Source: Thiomicrospira pelophila DSM 1534 (GTDB lineage Bacteria > Pseudomonadota > Gammaproteobacteria > Thiomicrospirales > Thiomicrospiraceae). From it: a DNA stretch of 64,000 nucleotides. Below are positions 33,373-42,679 of the stretch, in pieces (positions within the stretch are counted from its first letter, which is position 1; every line of letters starts with the position of its first letter). Below the pieces are notes generated by a model. The model searched no databases. It saw nothing but the letters and a program-made list of their open reading frames with translations, and was not told the origin of the DNA. The translations under genes were made by a program, and so were the position numbers. The DNA lies in contig NZ_JOMR01000001.1 in the NCBI RefSeq assembly GCF_000711195.1, positions 1,426,001-1,490,000 on the forward strand. Direction: 5' to 3'.

Positions 33373-34381
33373 GGTCAATGCCTTGCGCTGTGAGTGTTTG
33401 CAAAACATCGTCTACCGATAAACCCTGTAAGGATTGCTGAGCTTGACCAGATTTAAATTTTTTAATGTAATTGGGCGCCAAGGGTGAGCATAAGTGCACT
33501 ACTTTTTGACCAAGCGCACCGACCAATCTGGGGTCTGTAACGCGATACAACACCACCATGGGTACATCTAAGGCGGCGGCCACATGAGATAAGCCTGTAT
33601 CCACCGAAACGACAGCTTGGGCGTGTTTAAGTAAGCGTGCCATATCCGTCAGTTTGAGTTGTTGATCCGGGCACCAGGCCTGGCGGTTGCCGGCTAATCG
33701 CTCTGAGCGTGCTTTTTCTTCCAGATTGCCCCAGGGCAATACAACCTTCAGGCCTTGTTGGTTCAGTTTACTAATGAGCTCTTGCCAGTGCTCTTCCGGC
33801 CAGTATTTAGTTTCCCAAGTAGTTGCATGCAAACACACTACATAAGCTTGTTGTTTCAGCTCTGTAAGTGATGACCAGGCCTGGTGAGTTAGCCCATAGT
33901 CTATCGGTGTACTTGGAACAGGATAGTCTAACGCTTTAGCGAATAATTCTCGCAGACGACTAATCGCATGCTGATCTTTAGCGACGTGAATTTTGCGGTC
34001 ATAAAATAAACTGGCGAGTTTTTCTCGGGCAGATGGCCAATCTAACCCCACCTTAGGTGCGTCAATTTGTCGAGCTACCCAAACGCTTTTTAACAAACCT
34101 TGCGCATCTAATACCATGTCGTACTTTTGTTCATTCAACCGCGCAAAAAAATCAATTTTTTGTTGGCGCGTTTGCTGGGAAAACGGTTGTTTACGCCAAC
34201 GTCGCAAAGCAATCGGCAACACTCGCTCCACCAGTGGATGCCAAGCCGGGATTTCAGCAAACGCCTCTTCCACCACCCAATCGACCACCAGACCTGGTTT
34301 AGCCTGCATTAAATCGGTTAAGGCTGGGAATGTATGAAACACATCCCCCATTGACGACATTTTGATGATGAGAATTCGCAC
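33365..34381 (-). CDS. waaC: LPS heptosyltransferase I
   Basis: 338 residues, GT9 fold. MRILIIKMSSMGDVFHTFPA is the WaaC N-terminus with its conserved Lys and Asp; DMVLDAQGLLKSVWVARQI, CLHATTWETKYWPEEHW and SVDTGLSHVAAALDVPMV complete the pattern. It adds the first L-glycero-D-manno-heptose to Kdo in the LPS inner core. It lies 5 nt after hldD, which makes its donor, so the two form a heptose unit. Three near or perfect CCAGGCCTGG sites occur in or around it (33673, 33874). Confidence 0.93.
   Translation of the reverse strand: MRILIIKMSSMGDVFHTFPALTDLMQAKPGLVVDWVVEEAFAEIPAWHPLVERVLPIALRRWRKQPFSQQTRQQKIDFFARLNEQKYDMVLDAQGLLKSVWVARQIDAPKVGLDWPSAREKLASLFYDRKIHVAKDQHAISRLRELFAKALDYPVPSTPIDYGLTHQAWSSLTELKQQAYVVCLHATTWETKYWPEEHWQELISKLNQQGLKVVLPWGNLEEKARSERLAGNRQAWCPDQQLKLTDMARLLKHAQAVVSVDTGLSHVAAALDVPMVVLYRVTDPRLVGALGQKVVHLCSPLAPNYIKKFKSGQAQQSLQGLSVDDVLQTLTAQGIDHG
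33874..33885. repeat. ACCAGGCCTGGT palindrome copy in waaC
   Basis: Perfect 12-mer read as QAW. A second site, ACCAGGCCTGGC, lies at 33673-33684 in the same gene. Confidence 0.85.
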
Positions 34382-34386
34382 GGGCT

Positions 34387-35355
34387 TTATTTAGTAAAAT
34401 CTAAAAAGTGTTTATTTTCTGTCAACCAGCTTAGATACTTTTCAACCCCTTGCGCTACTGTGTGGAACTTTTCAGCATAACCCGCTTGGCGTAAACGACT
34501 GTTATCCGCTTGGGTAAAGCTTTGATAGGCGCCTTTTAGATGATCCGGGAACGGAATATACTCAATCTCGCCTTTTGCATGAAATTTAATAACGGCTTCG
34601 GCAATATGTTTAAACGGTTCGGCCGCGGCGGGACCTAGGTTAAAAATACCGGACTTATCTGGATGCTGCATAAACCAAAGATTGACTTTAACCACGTCTT
34701 CGATATACACAAAATCGCGCGTTTGCATACCGGCTTCATAACCGTCATAAGCACCAAATAGTTTGAGTTTATCGCCACGAAGGATTTGGTTATGCAACTT
34801 AAACGCGACACTCGCCATATCGCCCTTATGCTGCTCGCGTGGGCCATAGACGTTAAAATAACGAAACCCAACAACCTGACTCTTGGCTTTCGGCAAAATG
34901 CTGCGAACATATTGGTCAAACTGAAACTTTGAGTAACCATACACGTTTAAAGGCTTTTCGTATTGGCGCTCTTCAATAAACACAGGGCCATCGCCATAAG
35001 TGGCGGCCGACGAGGCATACAAAAACGGAATATTCTTGTTGAGACAAAAATGCAGTAGGTCTTTGGAGTATTCGTAATTATTGTCCATGACATATTTGCC
35101 ATCCCACTCCGTGGTGGCCGAACACGCGCCTTCATGAAACACACAATCAATATCCGGCAAGCCTTCTTCGGCAAAAATACGCGCTTGAAAATCTTCTTTG
35201 TCTAGATAGTCTGCAATATCGCAATCGGCTATATTGATAAACTTTTTACCGTTTTTTAAATTATCCACCACCAAAATGTCGGTGCGACCTTGTGCATTAA
35301 GGGCCTTGACGATATTACTGCCTATAAATCCTGCTCCACCGGTTACGACGATCAC
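34387..35355 (-). CDS. hldD: ADP-L-glycero-D-manno-heptose 6-epimerase
   Basis: 322 residues from the GTG at 35355 (reads [19 protein letters not shown]), with GGAG 7 nt upstream. This matches the E. coli HldD start better than the TTG four codons earlier. [31 protein letters not shown] and the catalytic YGYSKFQFD are all present. It inverts C6 of ADP-D-glycero-D-manno-heptose to give the donor used by WaaC. The gene sits just upstream of waaC in the same transcript. Confidence 0.95.
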   Translation of the reverse strand: MIVVTGGAGFIGSNIVKALNAQGRTDILVVDNLKNGKKFINIADCDIADYLDKEDFQARIFAEEGLPDIDCVFHEGACSATTEWDGKYVMDNNYEYSKDLLHFCLNKNIPFLYASSAATYGDGPVFIEERQYEKPLNVYGYSKFQFDQYVRSILPKAKSQVVGFRYFNVYGPREQHKGDMASVAFKLHNQILRGDKLKLFGAYDGYEAGMQTRDFVYIEDVVKVNLWFMQHPDKSGIFNLGPAAAEPFKHIAEAVIKFHAKGEIEYIPFPDHLKGAYQSFTQADNSRLRQAGYAEKFHTVAQGVEKYLSWLTENKHFLDFTK

Positions 35356-35409
35356 AACTTTCTCCAACTTGTTATTTACTAAGTATTAATTTTCTATTCT
35401 GCCAAACTC

Positions 35410-35793
35410 TTAGGCATTTAAGTAACTCGCAAACTTTGATATTAAAAAACCACACCAAACTATAATCGCGACAGCAAAACTTAAAAAAACCGCCGCTGAT
35501 GCTTGGTCTTTTGCTCGACCGGATAGTGGATGATAATCTTCACTGATCCGATCCACCACCGTTTCTATACTCGAATTTAACAACTCAACTATCAATACAA
35601 TAAATAGTACGCTAATTAAAATTGTTTGCTCAAAGGCCGTTTCACCAAGCCAGAGTGCCAATGGCATCATAATCAAAACCAGGATCACTTCTTGACGAAA
35701 CGCCGCTTCTTCACGCCATGTGGCTGCAAAACCTTTCCATGAATAAAGGCCGGCATAAACAATTCGTTTTAAACCAGTGTGGGGCGACTTCAT
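35410..35793 (-). CDS. dgkA: Diacylglycerol kinase
   Basis: 127 residues, the usual length, with three membrane helices. The active-site stretch VELLNSSIETVVDRIS (Glu and Asn) and the start RIVYAGLYSWKGFAATWREEAAF with its amphipathic helix are characteristic. DgkA recycles diacylglycerol, including that released when phosphoethanolamine is transferred to LPS. Coupling fits: its ATG overlaps the stop of the EptA-like gene by 4 nt, and that enzyme produces diacylglycerol from phosphatidylethanolamine. Confidence 0.93.
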   Translation of the reverse strand: MKSPHTGLKRIVYAGLYSWKGFAATWREEAAFRQEVILVLIMMPLALWLGETAFEQTILISVLFIVLIVELLNSSIETVVDRISEDYHPLSGRAKDQASAAVFLSFAVAIIVWCGFLISKFASYLNA

Positions 35794-37406
35794 CGAATAA
35801 GATCCTCATAAGCCTGCCCGTAAATTATACGCTGTTTAGGCTTGTAGTCTAAACTGCATAAAGATCGAGCTGGATCATAAAGCTCCGTATTTACCTGGGT
35901 TAGACAAATGGTTAAGTGGAATAATTCATCAAGCATAAACGGACTACCTGTACTTTTTTGTAGATGACGATCAACCTGTGGAAACTCAGCTTGATAAGCT
36001 TGGTTACGCCAAAAAATCAATGGGATATCCACCATATTATGTGTGACCCCATCTGGCCCATGCCCCTTAAAGTCCCTGACATCAAACACCTCTTCACCGT
36101 GATCGGCAAAGAACAATAACCCCGAAACACCTTCAAGTTGGTCAAGTTTATCGACCCAACTTCCTAGCAAGCTATCCGTGTAATGCACAGAGTTATCGTA
36201 ATTATTGATATCACTTATCTGACCGCCAGACAGATCATCGGTATAAGCTTTAATTCCTTTTTCATCTTTAAAAATTTCATGTTCCTCTATGGGGTAACGA
36301 CTCTCATAATGAAGGTGACTGCCCATCATATGCACAAATATCACCTTGTGCTTGGCATCAGACGCTAAGGCCTTTTCATAATAGGGTGTCATATAACCAT
36401 CGTAACGATAGTTTTCTACACCATAAAAATCATGACTAATAAAGTGCTCGTGATCTGAAAGCGATGCAATGGCTGAGGTTGGGTAACGCAACGGCTGTTG
36501 GTTTGAAATCCACCAGGTTTCAAAACCGGCTCGTTTAAATACCTCCATTAAACTCATGGCCGAATGGGTTTGCTCAAGTTTATTACTCGCTACCTGAGTC
36601 AAACTGACACTTAATGAAGGTCGCGTTTGTGCAAATGCAGATACGGCATCCGTAAAGACAATGCTTTGTGGTGCCAGCCTGGTTAAGTTAGGTGTGGTAT
36701 TGCGTTCATAACCATACAACGACATGTGATTTCTGTTCAGCGATTCACCAATTACCACCACATAGGTTTGAGGGGTTTCTGATCGTTTTTCAGAAACAAA
36801 CGTGCTCTCCTCGTAAAGCTTCTTTCTAAGTAAAGTCACTTCCTCTAAGGATTCACGTCCACCGGAGTAATCCAGTGCCACGCCAACAAAGCCGGGAATC
36901 ACGTCAAAGTAGCGGCCGCGATCATTTATTTGCTGGACGGCGAATACCAGCATGACAACGCCTATTAAAACTAAGAATTTCTGATATTTCGTGATAGCGG
37001 ATTGAAAAACGACCTGGCGTAAAGAGACATAGGAGAGAATGACATAAGCTAAAAACAACAATGTGTTTTCAAGGCTTATGTAGGCCATGAGAAACTCCCA
37101 ACTCTCTGATGAGTCAGTATAAATTAACGCCTCTAACGAAGCACTTTGAAAAACCCCACCAAAGGTCACGGCATATAAAACATCTAACGCTCCGGACACA
37201 ACAAATGCAATTAATATGGCAAGAAAAAACTTTTGCAAAATAGTATGGCGAAATATATACGCCATCCCACCAATGAGAAGCAACCAACCGATCCTTGCAT
37301 TAACTTCCGACTCTCGAATAAAGTCGACATAGCCGTACATAACCGCTAAAGGAAAAAACAATATAAAAAAGGTCGCCCACCAGTGTGACGCAAGAAATTT
37401 AGACAT
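35790..37406 (-). CDS. Phosphoethanolamine transferase (EptA/CptA family)
   Basis: 538 residues. About five N-terminal membrane helices (residues 5-170) precede a periplasmic alkaline-phosphatase-fold domain. VVIGESLNRNHMSLYGYERN holds the nucleophile region just after GE. FVHMMGSHLHYESRYP and FFADHGEEVFD (Asp-His metal ligands) with DGVTHNMVDIPLIFW complete the site. The family moves phosphoethanolamine from phosphatidylethanolamine to lipid A or LPS core. The nucleophile position has Ser where EptA has Thr, closer to core-type CptA/EptC enzymes. It is the first gene of the LPS locus, divergent from the phosphatase gene. Confidence 0.85.
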   Translation of the reverse strand: MSKFLASHWWATFFILFFPLAVMYGYVDFIRESEVNARIGWLLLIGGMAYIFRHTILQKFFLAILIAFVVSGALDVLYAVTFGGVFQSASLEALIYTDSSESWEFLMAYISLENTLLFLAYVILSYVSLRQVVFQSAITKYQKFLVLIGVVMLVFAVQQINDRGRYFDVIPGFVGVALDYSGGRESLEEVTLLRKKLYEESTFVSEKRSETPQTYVVVIGESLNRNHMSLYGYERNTTPNLTRLAPQSIVFTDAVSAFAQTRPSLSVSLTQVASNKLEQTHSAMSLMEVFKRAGFETWWISNQQPLRYPTSAIASLSDHEHFISHDFYGVENYRYDGYMTPYYEKALASDAKHKVIFVHMMGSHLHYESRYPIEEHEIFKDEKGIKAYTDDLSGGQISDINNYDNSVHYTDSLLGSWVDKLDQLEGVSGLLFFADHGEEVFDVRDFKGHGPDGVTHNMVDIPLIFWRNQAYQAEFPQVDRHLQKSTGSPFMLDELFHLTICLTQVNTELYDPARSLCSLDYKPKQRIIYGQAYEDLIR

Positions 37407-37522
37407 AAAATTGTTCCACAGATTTATTGATACACTGAGTCAAAAACAGCATTCTAACATTTCCTCTAACTTATCCTTTAAAAAAGGTAAAATAGCGTCA
37501 TTTTGTAGGGTCATATTTTCGA

Positions 37523-38185
37523 ATGGACAGGTTAAACACCCGCTGGGGAAGACTAAAAGCTTATTTAGACGCATGGTTTGTCGATCATGAAATTTTACGC
37601 ATGATTTATCGGAACTTTTACGCCTTATCTGACCAAGCCTTTCGTAGCAATCATCCCTCTGCCGCTTTTATCGCTAAGCTTCAAAAAAAACACGGCCTAA
37701 AAACCATTATCAGTTTACGTCGAGCCGACCAATCTGGGCCCTATTTATTAGAGAAAGAGGCTTGTGATCGACTAGGTATAACCTTAATAAATCATCCTAT
37801 GTCATCAAGAAGTTTACCCGACGTAGATAAAGTATTAGCGGCTAAACAGATTTTAGAAACCGCCCAATACCCGATTTTAATCCATTGTAAATCAGGCGCA
37901 GACCGCGCCGGATTATTGAGTGTTTTTTACAAACACTTTATTGAAAAAGAACCACTTGAGCTAGCGGTAAAACAATTGAGCATGAAATACGGGCATTTTC
38001 GCTGGGCGGACACAGGCAAACTAGATTTCTTCTTTGATAGTTTTTTCGCCTACCAAGCCATCCATCCTGAAATCGATTTTTTAACTTGGCTACAAACGGT
38101 CTATGATAAACCCAGGTTGAATGCACAATTTAAAAGTGCCGGCTGGGCCAACATTGTGGTCAATAAAATTCTAAAGCGTGAATAA
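37523..38185 (+). CDS. Dual-specificity/tyrosine phosphatase-like protein
   Basis: 220 residues. The CX5R signature HCKSGADRAGL places the catalytic Cys at 122 and Arg at 128; ISLRRADQSGPYL is the preceding conserved strand and loop. This is the cysteine phosphatase fold, acting on phosphoproteins, phosphoinositides or other phosphate esters. The gene is divergent from the EptA-like gene and 37 nt upstream of msbA. A role in lipid or envelope metabolism is suggested only by position. It has no signal peptide, so it is cytoplasmic. Confidence 0.8.
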   Translation: MDRLNTRWGRLKAYLDAWFVDHEILRMIYRNFYALSDQAFRSNHPSAAFIAKLQKKHGLKTIISLRRADQSGPYLLEKEACDRLGITLINHPMSSRSLPDVDKVLAAKQILETAQYPILIHCKSGADRAGLLSVFYKHFIEKEPLELAVKQLSMKYGHFRWADTGKLDFFFDSFFAYQAIHPEIDFLTWLQTVYDKPRLNAQFKSAGWANIVVNKILKRE

Positions 38186-38222
38186 ATCCACCTAAAACTA
38201 AAAAGGCAACGCTCCAACTTAT

Positions 38223-39986
38223 ATGTTTGATAAACACACCCTCACTCTCTACCGTCGGTTATTAGGCTACATCAAGTCTTATAAAGGCATGATTGCGCTT
38301 ACATTATTTATGTTGGTAACCATTGCAGCCATGGAACCAGCGACTGCCGCTATTTTAAAAGACCTGGTGGATCGAAGCTTGATTGAAAAAGACCCAGATA
38401 GTTTTTTAATTTTGCCGTTAATGCTTGCTGGGGTATTTATTGTTAAGGGTGTCGCTGAATACTTCAGTAAAGTGGCGAGCCAATGGATTGCGCAAAAAGC
38501 GATTCTGCAAATTCGAGCTGATATGCATCGCAAAATGCAGTTTTTGCCATTACCGATCTTTCAACAGTATTCGACTGGTACCTTAATGTCGAAGATTACC
38601 TATGATGTTGCCCAAACCAGTAACGCCCTATCCGAGGCCTGGATTGTGATTATTCGTGATTCTTTGATTGTGTTAGCTCTATTCGGCTACATGCTTTATA
38701 TTTCTTGGGAGTTGACTTTACTGATGCTGCTAGTTGGCCCAGTCGTGGCCTGGATTATTAATAAAGCCAGTAAGTTGATGCGCCAGTCAAGTAAACACAT
38801 GCAAAGTAACATGGGTCAACTCACCCACCAGCTAGAAGAAGGCCTAGTTGGCCATCGTGATATTAAAATGTATGGCGCTGAAAGTTATGAACAAGCCCGT
38901 TTCCACTACACGGCCAACGAACTGTTTAAACACACCCTTCGGGTTACAAAAGTAGCGGCGTTAAATGTGCCCTTGGTACAAGTTTTAGCCGCCCTCGCCC
39001 TATCTGGTGTGATTTACATCGCGATGCAACTATCCGCGCAAGATGCTTTTACGCCCGGTGAACTCTTGTCCTACATTACCGCGATGGCGTTAACTTTTGA
39101 GCCAATTCGTCGATTGACCAATGTGAACCTTGTGATACAAAAAGGTATGGCGGCTTCTGAAAGTATTTTTGAGATGCTGGATCAGCCAGAAGAAGCCAAC
39201 CCAGGGCAACTACGCCCCGCTATTCAAGGTAAAATTGAATTTAAAAATGTCAACTTTCAATATCTCAATAGTGATAATTTGGCATTAAAAAACTTCAGTT
39301 TAGATTTTCCGCCCTACAAAACTACCGCTTTAGTCGGCCAATCTGGCAGCGGAAAAACCACCTTGGTCAATTTGATCGCACGCTTTTATTTACCCAGCGA
39401 TGGTGAGATTTTATTAGATGACACGCCTTTAAACGCGTTTGATCTGAACTATCTGCGCCAACAAATTGCATTTGTTAGCCAGAACGTAGTGTTGTTTAAT
39501 GACTCGGTGCGCGCCAATATTGCTTATGGTCATACTGAATATGATGAACAAGCCATCATTCAGGCCGCTAAAGATGCGCATGCCTGGGAGTTTATTGAAA
39601 AGCTACCACAAGGTTTGGATACAACCATTGGGGATAATGGCGCGCTTTTATCCGGTGGACAACGCCAGCGTTTGGCGATTGCACGTGCCTTTTTGAAAAA
39701 TGCGCCGATTCTAATTCTAGATGAGGCCACCTCAGCCTTGGATAATCAAAGCGAAACCATGATTCAGATTGCGATGGATAAATTACGTCGTGATCGAACC
39801 GTGATCATCATCGCTCACCGTTTAAGCACGATTGAAAATGCGGATCAGATCGTAGTAATGGAGCACGGCGAACTCAAAGAATTAGGAAGCCATCAACAAC
39901 TGTTAGCCCTTAACGGAATGTATGCCGGCTTATATCAACAAGGTGCACTTGAGGAAACAACGCATGTCTCAAGCCATTCAATTTAA
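38223..39986 (+). CDS. msbA: Lipid A export ABC transporter MsbA
   Basis: 587 residues, a half transporter. The N-terminal six-helix domain contains [20 protein letters not shown] and [14 protein letters not shown]; the ATPase domain has Walker [16 protein letters not shown] (about residue 375), the signature [15 protein letters not shown], Walker [14 protein letters not shown] and the His in IIAHRLS. MsbA flips lipid A-core across the inner membrane. It overlaps lpxL by 23 nt, pairing lipid A acylation with export. Confidence 0.95.
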   Translation: MFDKHTLTLYRRLLGYIKSYKGMIALTLFMLVTIAAMEPATAAILKDLVDRSLIEKDPDSFLILPLMLAGVFIVKGVAEYFSKVASQWIAQKAILQIRADMHRKMQFLPLPIFQQYSTGTLMSKITYDVAQTSNALSEAWIVIIRDSLIVLALFGYMLYISWELTLLMLLVGPVVAWIINKASKLMRQSSKHMQSNMGQLTHQLEEGLVGHRDIKMYGAESYEQARFHYTANELFKHTLRVTKVAALNVPLVQVLAALALSGVIYIAMQLSAQDAFTPGELLSYITAMALTFEPIRRLTNVNLVIQKGMAASESIFEMLDQPEEANPGQLRPAIQGKIEFKNVNFQYLNSDNLALKNFSLDFPPYKTTALVGQSGSGKTTLVNLIARFYLPSDGEILLDDTPLNAFDLNYLRQQIAFVSQNVVLFNDSVRANIAYGHTEYDEQAIIQAAKDAHAWEFIEKLPQGLDTTIGDNGALLSGGQRQRLAIARAFLKNAPILILDEATSALDNQSETMIQIAMDKLRRDRTVIIIAHRLSTIENADQIVVMEHGELKELGSHQQLLALNGMYAGLYQQGALEETTHVSSHSI

Positions 39987-40923
39987 GAAACAATTTTTAT
40001 GCCCTCGTTATTGGGGAATTTGGTTGGGTGTCGGTTTGCTACGCCTGCTGAGTTTTCTGCCCTACCAAACTAAATTTTCCCTAGGTCCGGCTTTAGGGCG
40101 TGTCATGTATTGGCTATCCGGCGGACGACGCAAACTAGCACGGCAGAATATCCGCTTAGCGTTTCCTAATCATTCCGATACTCAGACTGAACAATTGCTA
40201 AAAGATCATTTTGCATCTTTAGGCATCAGCTTAATGGAAACTGCGATTGTTTGGTGGGGGGACTATCGTAAGCATCCCAATAAGGGATTTGAGCGCAACC
40301 TAGTGCATTATGAAGGCATAGAGAACCTTAAGAAAGCTCAAGCCCGTGGCAAAGGTGTACTGATCCTTGCCCCGCACTTTACCACGCTCGAAATGACAGG
40401 ATTGTTTGTGTCATTTCTAACTCACTTTAACGCGATTTATCGGCCACATGATAATCCACTGATGGACTATTTGATTGCTAAAGGCCGCTCAATCCCATTG
40501 GCTGATGGACGTTGCGCGCATCCAATTGCGAATCACAACACTCGTAGCATGTTAAAGGTTTTGCGCAAAGGTGAAAGCATGGTAATCCTGCCCGACCAGC
40601 GTTATCGAGCACGAGGTCATGTAAAAGTACCGTTTTTTGGTCACATGACGCGTAGTAACCCAGCCACCTCAAAAATTGCCAAACTAACCAATTGTGCAGT
40701 TGTGCCTTGCTTAACCGAACGCACAACAGATAACCGCTACATAGTGACGTTTTTACCAGCACTGGAAAATTTTCCATCCGATAGTGCCGAACAAGATACC
40801 TTACGTTTACACGCGATTTATGAGCAGGCTATTAAGAACAACCCAACCCAGTATTTATGGGTTCACAATCGCTGGGATTTAAAGTTAAACAGAAAAGGTG
40901 AGATTATTTCACGCAAACCTTAA
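39964..40923 (+). CDS. lpxL: Lipid A acyltransferase (LpxL/LpxM family)
   Basis: 319 residues from the ATG at 39964 ([17 protein letters not shown], preceded by GAGGAAACAACGC); an earlier in-frame start lies deep inside msb[12 protein letters not shown] contains the HX4E catalytic motif, followed by [11 protein letters not shown] and [20 protein letters not shown]. It transfers a secondary acyl chain from acyl-ACP onto Kdo2-lipid IVA at the inner membrane. Whether it is the LpxL or LpxM enzyme cannot be decided from one copy. Confidence 0.9.
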   Translation: MSQAIQFKKQFLCPRYWGIWLGVGLLRLLSFLPYQTKFSLGPALGRVMYWLSGGRRKLARQNIRLAFPNHSDTQTEQLLKDHFASLGISLMETAIVWWGDYRKHPNKGFERNLVHYEGIENLKKAQARGKGVLILAPHFTTLEMTGLFVSFLTHFNAIYRPHDNPLMDYLIAKGRSIPLADGRCAHPIANHNTRSMLKVLRKGESMVILPDQRYRARGHVKVPFFGHMTRSNPATSKIAKLTNCAVVPCLTERTTDNRYIVTFLPALENFPSDSAEQDTLRLHAIYEQAIKNNPTQYLWVHNRWDLKLNRKGEIISRKP

Positions 40924-40945
40924 ATAATTCTAAAACTCAGTTCAT

Positions 40946-40974
40946 AAAAAAACCGTCACTTGGACGGTTTTTTT
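40946..40974. terminator. Bidirectional intrinsic terminator
   Basis: AAAAAAACCGTC - acttg - GACGGTTTTTTT is a clean GC stem flanked by A- and T-runs, so it works on both strands. It lies between lpxL (plus) and the comEA-like gene (minus), which converge here. Confidence 0.9.
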
Positions 40975-40993
40975 ATGATTCAAACTCAGTCTA

Positions 40994-41275
40994 CTAAGGT
41001 AGATTTCCTTCCAGCTTTATATCATCAGCATTTTTTTCTAGCGTCTTAGGACCAATACCTTTTACTTTTCCAAGATCCTCTAGACTTCCAAAATTACCGT
41101 GTTGTTCACGGTATTCAACAATCGCTTGGGCTTTCACCATGCCAACACCGTTCAGTGAACTGGCAATTTTTTGCGCGTCCGCTTGGTTAACATTAACGGG
41201 TGCCGCCCAAACACTGATCGAAAACACCAGACCAGCTAAACCCAATAACAACTTACTGATTTGTTTATTCTTCAT
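40994..41275 (-). CDS. comEA: ComEA-like helix-hairpin-helix protein
   Basis: 93 residues. A signal peptide ends near WAAP (residues 1-25). Then come VNVNQADAQKIASSLNGVGM and LGKVKGIGPKTLEKNADDIK, the paired helix-hairpin-helix DNA-binding motifs of ComEA. The protein acts in the periplasm, where ComEA binds and pulls in DNA during natural transformation. Short HHH proteins of this kind can also exist without competence, so function is likely but not certain. A perfect FNR-type box lies 137 nt upstream of its start. Confidence 0.87.
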   Translation of the reverse strand: MKNKQISKLLLGLAGLVFSISVWAAPVNVNQADAQKIASSLNGVGMVKAQAIVEYREQHGNFGSLEDLGKVKGIGPKTLEKNADDIKLEGNLP

Positions 41276-41411
41276 CCTACCGCTCCTTATATTATTGATT
41301 AGCCTTAAAAACTCGTTAAAAGTCTAAGACTTAGCCAAACTAAAAAACAGCACTCATGAAAAGTACGAAGTCGGTATGAATTCAAAAGAGATGGTAAATA
41401 GTTTACTATTT

Positions 41412-41429
41412 AATTGATCTCGATCAATT
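41412..41429. promoter_or_regulatory. Perfect FNR/Anr-type box
   Basis: AATTGATCTCGATCAATT contains TTGAT-N4-ATCAA, an exact match to the FNR/Anr consensus. It lies in the 253-base gap between the LysR stop and the comEA-like start, so comEA or an unseen RNA is the only obvious target. No other gene is visible in this gap. Confidence 0.5.
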
Positions 41430-41528
41430 TTTGAAGGGAGGAACGACTAAAATAAATGAAAGTTTGAACGGAAAGATGACTTCCGCTCAAACAATATGAT
41501 AGCTAAACTCTATATAAAAAGCGCGCGT

Positions 41529-42491
41529 TTAGTCGTAATGCGTGCTGTAGCGCTTTTGCTCTGTCTTATCAGGCACTTCAAAGCCTTGTTCAACCGCTTT
41601 TTCTTTACAATAAGCCACCGCGAAATCAAGCAACTCACCCACGGCGCGGTGACGGAACTTGTGCTTCTGACGCACATGTGAGAACGGACGGCGTAATGGT
41701 GGATTCAATGGCAACGCTTTTAGGGTGCCGAGCTTCAGCTCTTTCATCAAAGTCGTACGTGACACAATGGCCAGACCAACATCGGCTTCAACCGCCATTT
41801 TGACCGATTCAGGTGCACCTAACTCCATCACGATATTAAAGTCGCTCATGCTCAAACCTTGTTCGCGTACGTAACTGTCAATCACAGAACGCGAACCCGA
41901 ACCTTCTTCACGGTTAATAAAGGGATACTTACGTACATCTTCAATTGTCACTTCGGTGCGTTTTGCCAACGGGTGATCCATTGGGCAAATGACTTGCATT
42001 TCGTCAATGCGGCAGACTTCCACTTCTAGGTTTTTATTGTTTACTGGCGCTTCGACCAATCCCAGGTCAATCATATTGTTTTCAACCATCGATACAATTG
42101 CATCGGTGTTACCAACCTGTAGACGAATATTGACGTCTTTAAACTGTTTTTTAAACGCACCCAATAAACAAGGCAACATGTATTCCGCAATCGTCGTACT
42201 CGCGCCAATTACCAAACTTCCTGAAACCTCACCGGTTAGGTCACGCACCTGCGAGTTCATTTTTTCACACAGCTCTAAAATATTGTCTGAAAACTCGTAC
42301 ACCACGCGACCAGCGTCAGTCAGCGTAATTTTGTTGTGCGTTCGGTCAAATAAGCGTGTATTAAAGAAATCTTCGAGTTGTTTAACCTGAAAAGTGACCG
42401 CAGGCTGAGTCATGTGCAAAGTTTCTGCCGCTTTGGTGAAACTCATGACTTTGGCTACAGTATGAAACACTTGGAGACGTCTATCGGCCAT
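41529..42491 (-). CDS. LysR family transcriptional regulator
   Basis: 320 residues. The N-terminal helix-turn-helix FHTVAKVMSFTKAAETLHMT and TQPAVTFQVKQLEDFF is classic LysR; GSLVIGASTTIAEYMLPCLL opens the effector-binding domain. The overall form resembles CbbR and YeiE-type regulators. Neither neighbour suggests a target: a comEA-like gene lies downstream and ubiI upstream. A short dyad TGACAAAAATGTCA at 42558-42571 in the upstream gap could be an operator, but I cannot prove it. Confidence 0.85.
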   Translation of the reverse strand: MADRRLQVFHTVAKVMSFTKAAETLHMTQPAVTFQVKQLEDFFNTRLFDRTHNKITLTDAGRVVYEFSDNILELCEKMNSQVRDLTGEVSGSLVIGASTTIAEYMLPCLLGAFKKQFKDVNIRLQVGNTDAIVSMVENNMIDLGLVEAPVNNKNLEVEVCRIDEMQVICPMDHPLAKRTEVTIEDVRKYPFINREEGSGSRSVIDSYVREQGLSMSDFNIVMELGAPESVKMAVEADVGLAIVSRTTLMKELKLGTLKALPLNPPLRRPFSHVRQKHKFRHRAVGELLDFAVAYCKEKAVEQGFEVPDKTEQKRYSTHYD

Positions 42492-42679
42492 TGCGTTTGC
42501 CCTTACTATTAGATAGGTTTTTCATAAAATATATTGATCGTAGGAATATAGGCGTTAATGACAAAAATGTCAAAGTAAACTTAGTTTTTAGCTATTACCA
42601 AGCCTCAGTGTCTTCTTTATACCACCCGCTTTATACAAGACTTGCGACACCATGCCACCGCTTAAATTGAACCAACTTA

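Noticed and set aside
42558-42571. TGACAAAAATGTCA dyad as a LysR operator
   Set aside because: A short dyad alone is common by chance and nothing else supports binding; it is mentioned only under the regulator.
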